Positions 61,044 to 64,000 of a DNA stretch of 64,000 bases are shown here, one piece after another. The notes under the pieces were generated by a model. That model was not told the origin of the DNA, did no database searches, and saw only the letters and a program-made list of their open reading frames with translations. The DNA is from Sedimentitalea sp041224545 (GTDB taxonomy: Bacteria; Pseudomonadota; Alphaproteobacteria; Rhodobacterales; Rhodobacteraceae). The stretch is taken from the NCBI RefSeq assembly GCF_041224545.1, contig NZ_JBGFGP010000166.1:62001-126000 (forward strand). Reading direction: 5' to 3'. A program made the position numbers and the translations under genes. Position 1 is the first letter of the stretch. Every line of letters begins with the position of its first letter.

Positions 61044-62864
61044 TTGCTGGATCAACCGATTGCGCAGATCAAGGGTCTCAGGGTCGAGTTCCAGACCAAG
61101 GATGGTCCAGTGGTCGGTGTCGAGGATGTCTCCTTTGACGTCAATCCGGGCGAAACCGTCTGTATCGTCGGAGAGTCGGGGTCTGGCAAATCGGTGACAT
61201 CGCTTTCCCTCATGCGGCTGGTCGAATTCGGTGGCGGTCGCATCGGTGCGGGACGGCTGGTTTTCGATCGCCGTGATGGCGAGCAGATCGACGTCGTGCA
61301 GGCCGACCAGGGCCTGATGCGGCAGATTCGCGGCAATGAGATCGGGATGATCTTTCAGGAGCCGATGACTGCGCTCAATCCGGTGTTCACGGTCGGGCGG
61401 CAACTCACCGAAGGCCTGCGGGTGCACAAGGGGCTGTCACGGGCCGAGGCCACGGAGTGCGCGTTGGCGTTGCTGCGCGAGGTGCGCATCCCCGAACCGG
61501 AACGGCGGCTGAAACAATATCCGCATGAACTGTCCGGCGGCATGCGGCAGCGGGTGGTGATCGCCATGGCGATGGCGTGTGAACCCCGGCTGTTGATCGC
61601 CGATGAACCGACAACCGCGCTGGATGTCACGATTCAGGCCGAAATCCTGGCGCTCATGGACAGGCTCAAGCGCGAGACCGGCACGGCGGTAATGTTCATC
61701 ACCCATGACATGGCGGTGGTGGCACAGATGGCGGACCGCGTGGTGGTCATGTTCCGTGGCCGCAAGGTCGAGGAAGGCAGCGTCGAGCAGATTTTCGAGG
61801 CGCCGCAACATGACTATACCAAGGCGCTGCTGGCGGCGGTACCCAAGCTCGGCGAGATGCGCGGCAAGCGCGCGCCGGAACCGATGAAACTGCTGGGAGC
61901 GCGCGCGCAGAAAATCGCCCCGATCACCGGCACGGATGATGTGTTGCTGACCGTGCGCAACCTGACGACGCGTTTCCCGGTCAAGGGCGGATTCTTCAGG
62001 CGGACGGTTGCCAATGTCCACGCGGTCGAGGACCTGTCCTTTACCCTCAATCGCGGCCAGACGCTCAGCCTCGTGGGCGAGTCGGGGTGTGGCAAGTCCA
62101 CCGCCGGCCGCTCGATCCTGCGTCTTGTCGAACCGATGGCGGGCGAGGTCAATCTGGATGGGGTCGATATTCTGGAGCTTGGCGCACGCGGACTGCGTGA
62201 TGCGCGGCTGGATATGCAGATGATCTTTCAGGATCCTTTCGCCTCGCTCAATCCGCAGATGCAGTTGATGGACCAGGTGGCCGAGCCTCTGCGCAATTAC
62301 GGCTCCAACTCCGCCGCATCGATCCGTGACCGGGTGGCGATGTTGTTCGACCGGGTCGAACTGCCGCGCGGTTTCATGCGTCGTTATCCGCATGAACTTT
62401 CGGGCGGACAACGGCAGCGGGTGGCCATCGCCCGCGCGCTGGCGCTCAATCCCAAGCTGATCATCGCCGATGAGGCGGTCAGCGCGCTGGACGTGTCGGT
62501 ACAGGCGCAGGTTCTGAACCTGATGATGGAACTGCAGGCGGAACTCGGCCTGTCCTTCCTGTTCATCAGTCATGACATGGCCGTGGTCGAGCGGGTCAGC
62601 CATCAGGTTGGCGTGATGTATCTGGGCCGGATCGTCGAACTCGGGCCGCGCGCCCGGGTTTTCGAGAATCCGCAGCATCCCTATACACAGGCCTTGATGA
62701 AAGCGGTTCCGATTGCAGACCCGCGTCGGCGCAAATCCGAGAAGGACCTCGATTTCAAGCCGATCCCGTCGCCGATCCACGGCGTCGATTACCAGCCCGC
62801 CCCGTCGCTCTATGACGAGGTCGAGCCGGGGCACTATGTGCTGACGACCGACAGTGGCTACTGA
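61044..62864 (+). CDS. Fused double-ATPase ABC transporter subunit (OppD-OppF)
   Basis: A 606-residue cytoplasmic subunit with two complete nucleotide-binding domains. The first has GESGSGKS (residues 43-50), LSGGMRQRVVIAMAM and LLIADEPTTALD; the second has GESGCGKS, LSGGQRQRVAIARAL and LIIADEAVSALD, where Ala replaces the usual Pro. Each carries the oligopeptide-type C-terminal extension. The start is TTG at 61044 behind GGAGAA. It is divergent from the binding protein and permeases it energises. Confidence 0.92.
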   Translation: MLDQPIAQIKGLRVEFQTKDGPVVGVEDVSFDVNPGETVCIVGESGSGKSVTSLSLMRLVEFGGGRIGAGRLVFDRRDGEQIDVVQADQGLMRQIRGNEIGMIFQEPMTALNPVFTVGRQLTEGLRVHKGLSRAEATECALALLREVRIPEPERRLKQYPHELSGGMRQRVVIAMAMACEPRLLIADEPTTALDVTIQAEILALMDRLKRETGTAVMFITHDMAVVAQMADRVVVMFRGRKVEEGSVEQIFEAPQHDYTKALLAAVPKLGEMRGKRAPEPMKLLGARAQKIAPITGTDDVLLTVRNLTTRFPVKGGFFRRTVANVHAVEDLSFTLNRGQTLSLVGESGCGKSTAGRSILRLVEPMAGEVNLDGVDILELGARGLRDARLDMQMIFQDPFASLNPQMQLMDQVAEPLRNYGSNSAASIRDRVAMLFDRVELPRGFMRRYPHELSGGQRQRVAIARALALNPKLIIADEAVSALDVSVQAQVLNLMMELQAELGLSFLFISHDMAVVERVSHQVGVMYLGRIVELGPRARVFENPQHPYTQALMKAVPIADPRRRKSEKDLDFKPIPSPIHGVDYQPAPSLYDEVEPGHYVLTTDSGY

Positions 62865-63109
62865 TTGAACCGCAACCGCACAAGGCGGCGCTGTTTGCGC
62901 ATGTCGGTCCGCTCGAACCGGACGCGGACTATTGCGCCGTGGTCTGTGGGTCGGGCGACATTGCACAGGCACATCAACCCGAGGAATACATCGAAATCGC
63001 GCAGTTTCAGGCCGGCGTCGATTTCCATGTAAAAACGGCTGGCAAGATTGCAGCATGGCTAGCAGCCCTCTGCGCGGATCCGGTTGAGCGTTGCAGGACA
63101 GAGGCGTAG
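62846..63109 (+). pseudogene. C-terminal remnant of an acetylornithine-deacetylase-like (ArgE, M20) gene
   Basis: From the end of the double-ATPase gene an out-of-frame stretch with no start codon reads AVVCGSGDIAQAHQPEEYIE then IAQFQAGVDFHVKTAGKIA and stops at 63109. This matches the C-terminal end of ArgE/DapE-type deacetylases (CGPGSIEQAHKPDEY class), about 80 residues of a roughly 390-residue protein; the metal-binding and catalytic parts are missing. The break falls within the last codons of the ATPase gene. An intact copy probably once stood between the ATPase and the M20 amidohydrolase. Confidence 0.82.
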
Positions 63110-63159
63110 AACATGGGGCAGTTCCGCTCGACGCCTTGCAAGAATCAGGAGATATTCCC

Positions 63160-64000
63160 ATGCCTGTCAAGAACCGCTTTGCAGAAATGCAGGATGAGAT
63201 CACTGCCTGGCGTCGTGATATTCACGAGAATCCCGAAATCCTGTTCGAGACCCACCGCACCAGCGCGCTTGTCGCGGACAAGCTGAAAACCTTCGGCTGT
63301 GACGAGGTGGTGACCGGCATCGGTCGTACCGGGGTTGTCGGGGTCATCAAGGGCAAAACCGACACGCAGGGCAAGGTGATCGGGTTGCGGGCGGATATGG
63401 ATGCGCTGCCGATCCACGAGGCAACGGGGCTTGACTATGCCAGCAAGACGGACGGTGCGATGCATGCCTGTGGCCATGACGGGCATACCGCCATGCTGTT
63501 GGGTGCCACCAAATACCTTGCCGAGACCCGGAATTTCGACGGCACCGTGGTGGTGATTTTCCAGCCCGCCGAAGAAGGCGGCGGTGGTGGTCGCGAAATG
63601 TGCGAGGATGGCATGATGGAGCGGTGGGGCATTCAGGAGGTGTACGGGATGCACAACTGGCCGGGTCAGCCCGTCGGCAGTTTCGCGATCCGTCCAGGTG
63701 CCTTTTTTGCCGCCACCGACCAGTTCGACATCACGCTGAAAGGGCGGGGCGGTCATGCCGCCAAGCCGCATGAGACAGTCGATACCACAGTAATGGCGTC
63801 GCATGCCGTGCTGGCGCTGCAAACCATTGCCAGCCGCAATGCCGATCCGGTGGATCAGGTCGTCGTGTCGGTAACGTCGTTTGAAACCTCGTCAAAGGCG
63901 TTCAACGTCATTCCGCAAGAGGTCTATCTCAGGGGCACGGTGCGCACCATGAGTGCCGCCATGCGCGACCTGGCCGAACAGCGGATCAAGGAGATCTGCA
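63160..64000 (+). CDS. M20 family amidohydrolase (hippurate-hydrolase-like), 3' end beyond window
   Basis: The first 280 residues of a metal-dependent amidohydrolase that removes N-acyl groups from amino acids. Metal-site motifs are intact: GLRADMDALPI, HACGHDGHTAMLLGA (Cys-His-Asp-His) and FQPAEEGGGGGREM (catalytic Glu), then GMHNWPG with the third His, and GRGGHAAKPHETVD of the lid domain. The ATG has CAGGAGA 7 bp upstream. It belongs to the transporter locus and likely processes the imported compound. Confidence 0.93.
   Translation, partial: MPVKNRFAEMQDEITAWRRDIHENPEILFETHRTSALVADKLKTFGCDEVVTGIGRTGVVGVIKGKTDTQGKVIGLRADMDALPIHEATGLDYASKTDGAMHACGHDGHTAMLLGATKYLAETRNFDGTVVVIFQPAEEGGGGGREMCEDGMMERWGIQEVYGMHNWPGQPVGSFAIRPGAFFAATDQFDITLKGRGGHAAKPHETVDTTVMASHAVLALQTIASRNADPVDQVVVSVTSFETSSKAFNVIPQEVYLRGTVRTMSAAMRDLAEQRIKEIC

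Noticed and set aside
1..64000. CRISPR arrays, insertion sequences, prophage or integrase genes
   Set aside because: No regularly spaced repeats and no transposase, integrase or phage structural motifs were seen on either strand.

Overview
The window is a high-GC, gene-dense chromosomal segment of an alphaproteobacterium. It is most likely Rhodobacterales (Rhodobacteraceae, Roseobacter group). The order ftsW-murG-murC-DUF2484-murB-ddl-ftsQ-ftsA-ftsZ-lpxC-bamD-recN, the CobS/CobT cobaltochelatase pair, the VPLPA-CTERM protein, the FNR-type and CtrA-type DNA sites and the overall protein similarity all fit this group. No phage, insertion sequence, CRISPR array or rRNA was found. One tRNA gene (Leu, anticodon GAG) is present.

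Layout. 1-15 kb: an HI0933-type flavoprotein (cut by the left edge) faces away from the division and cell-wall cluster (ftsW to ftsZ), followed by lpxC, bamD and recN. 15-24 kb: a ClC channel, a VPLPA-CTERM surface protein, DUF427, an M24 aminopeptidase P, a small secreted protein, and cobT and cobS separated by an oppositely oriented glycosyltransferase-like gene. 24-32.8 kb: a large membrane glycosyltransferase with an N-terminal MshEN (c-di-GMP-type) module behind a perfect CtrA box, carA, a YqeY-like protein, DUF2244, a tandem SpoIIAA-like protein, ctaD (aa3 oxidase subunit I), a HIT protein and lipB. The ctaD/HIT divergent region carries a perfect FNR-type dyad. 32.9-33.7 kb: tRNA-Leu and about 0.7 kb with no recognisable gene. 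33.7-43.1 kb: a J-domain protein, bolA, DUF4177, a hotdog thioesterase, gatB, a small membrane protein, an internally deleted SDR relic, pepN and malate synthase G. 43.4-52.2 kb: a lipoprotein, a GlcG/HbpS-like protein, a PuuD-like amidotransferase, a two-subunit molybdenum hydroxylase with a divergent TetR regulator, kynA-kynU-SDR, and a small methyltransferase-like membrane protein. 52.3-57 kb: pntA-pntB and DUF3422. 57-64 kb: a peptide-type ABC transporter (binding protein and two permeases on one strand, double ATPase divergent), a C-terminal remnant of an acetylornithine-deacetylase-like gene, and an M20 amidohydrolase cut by the right edge.

How it fits together. The first third makes and shapes the cell envelope: lipid II synthesis and flipping, D-Ala-D-Ala, the Z ring, lipid A and outer-membrane assembly. 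The middle covers central biosynthesis and respiration (B12, carbamoyl phosphate, lipoate, aa3 oxidase). The last third is catabolic: glyoxylate, tryptophan, molybdenum hydroxylase and peptide or N-acyl amino acid use.

The points most worth a second look are the CtrA box in front of the MshEN-glycosyltransferase, two gene relics caught between intact operon partners (SDR at 38.0 kb, ArgE-like at 62.8 kb), the FNR dyad at ctaD, and the palindrome between the TetR gene and the molybdenum hydroxylase. I did not identify a wholly novel multi-gene system.
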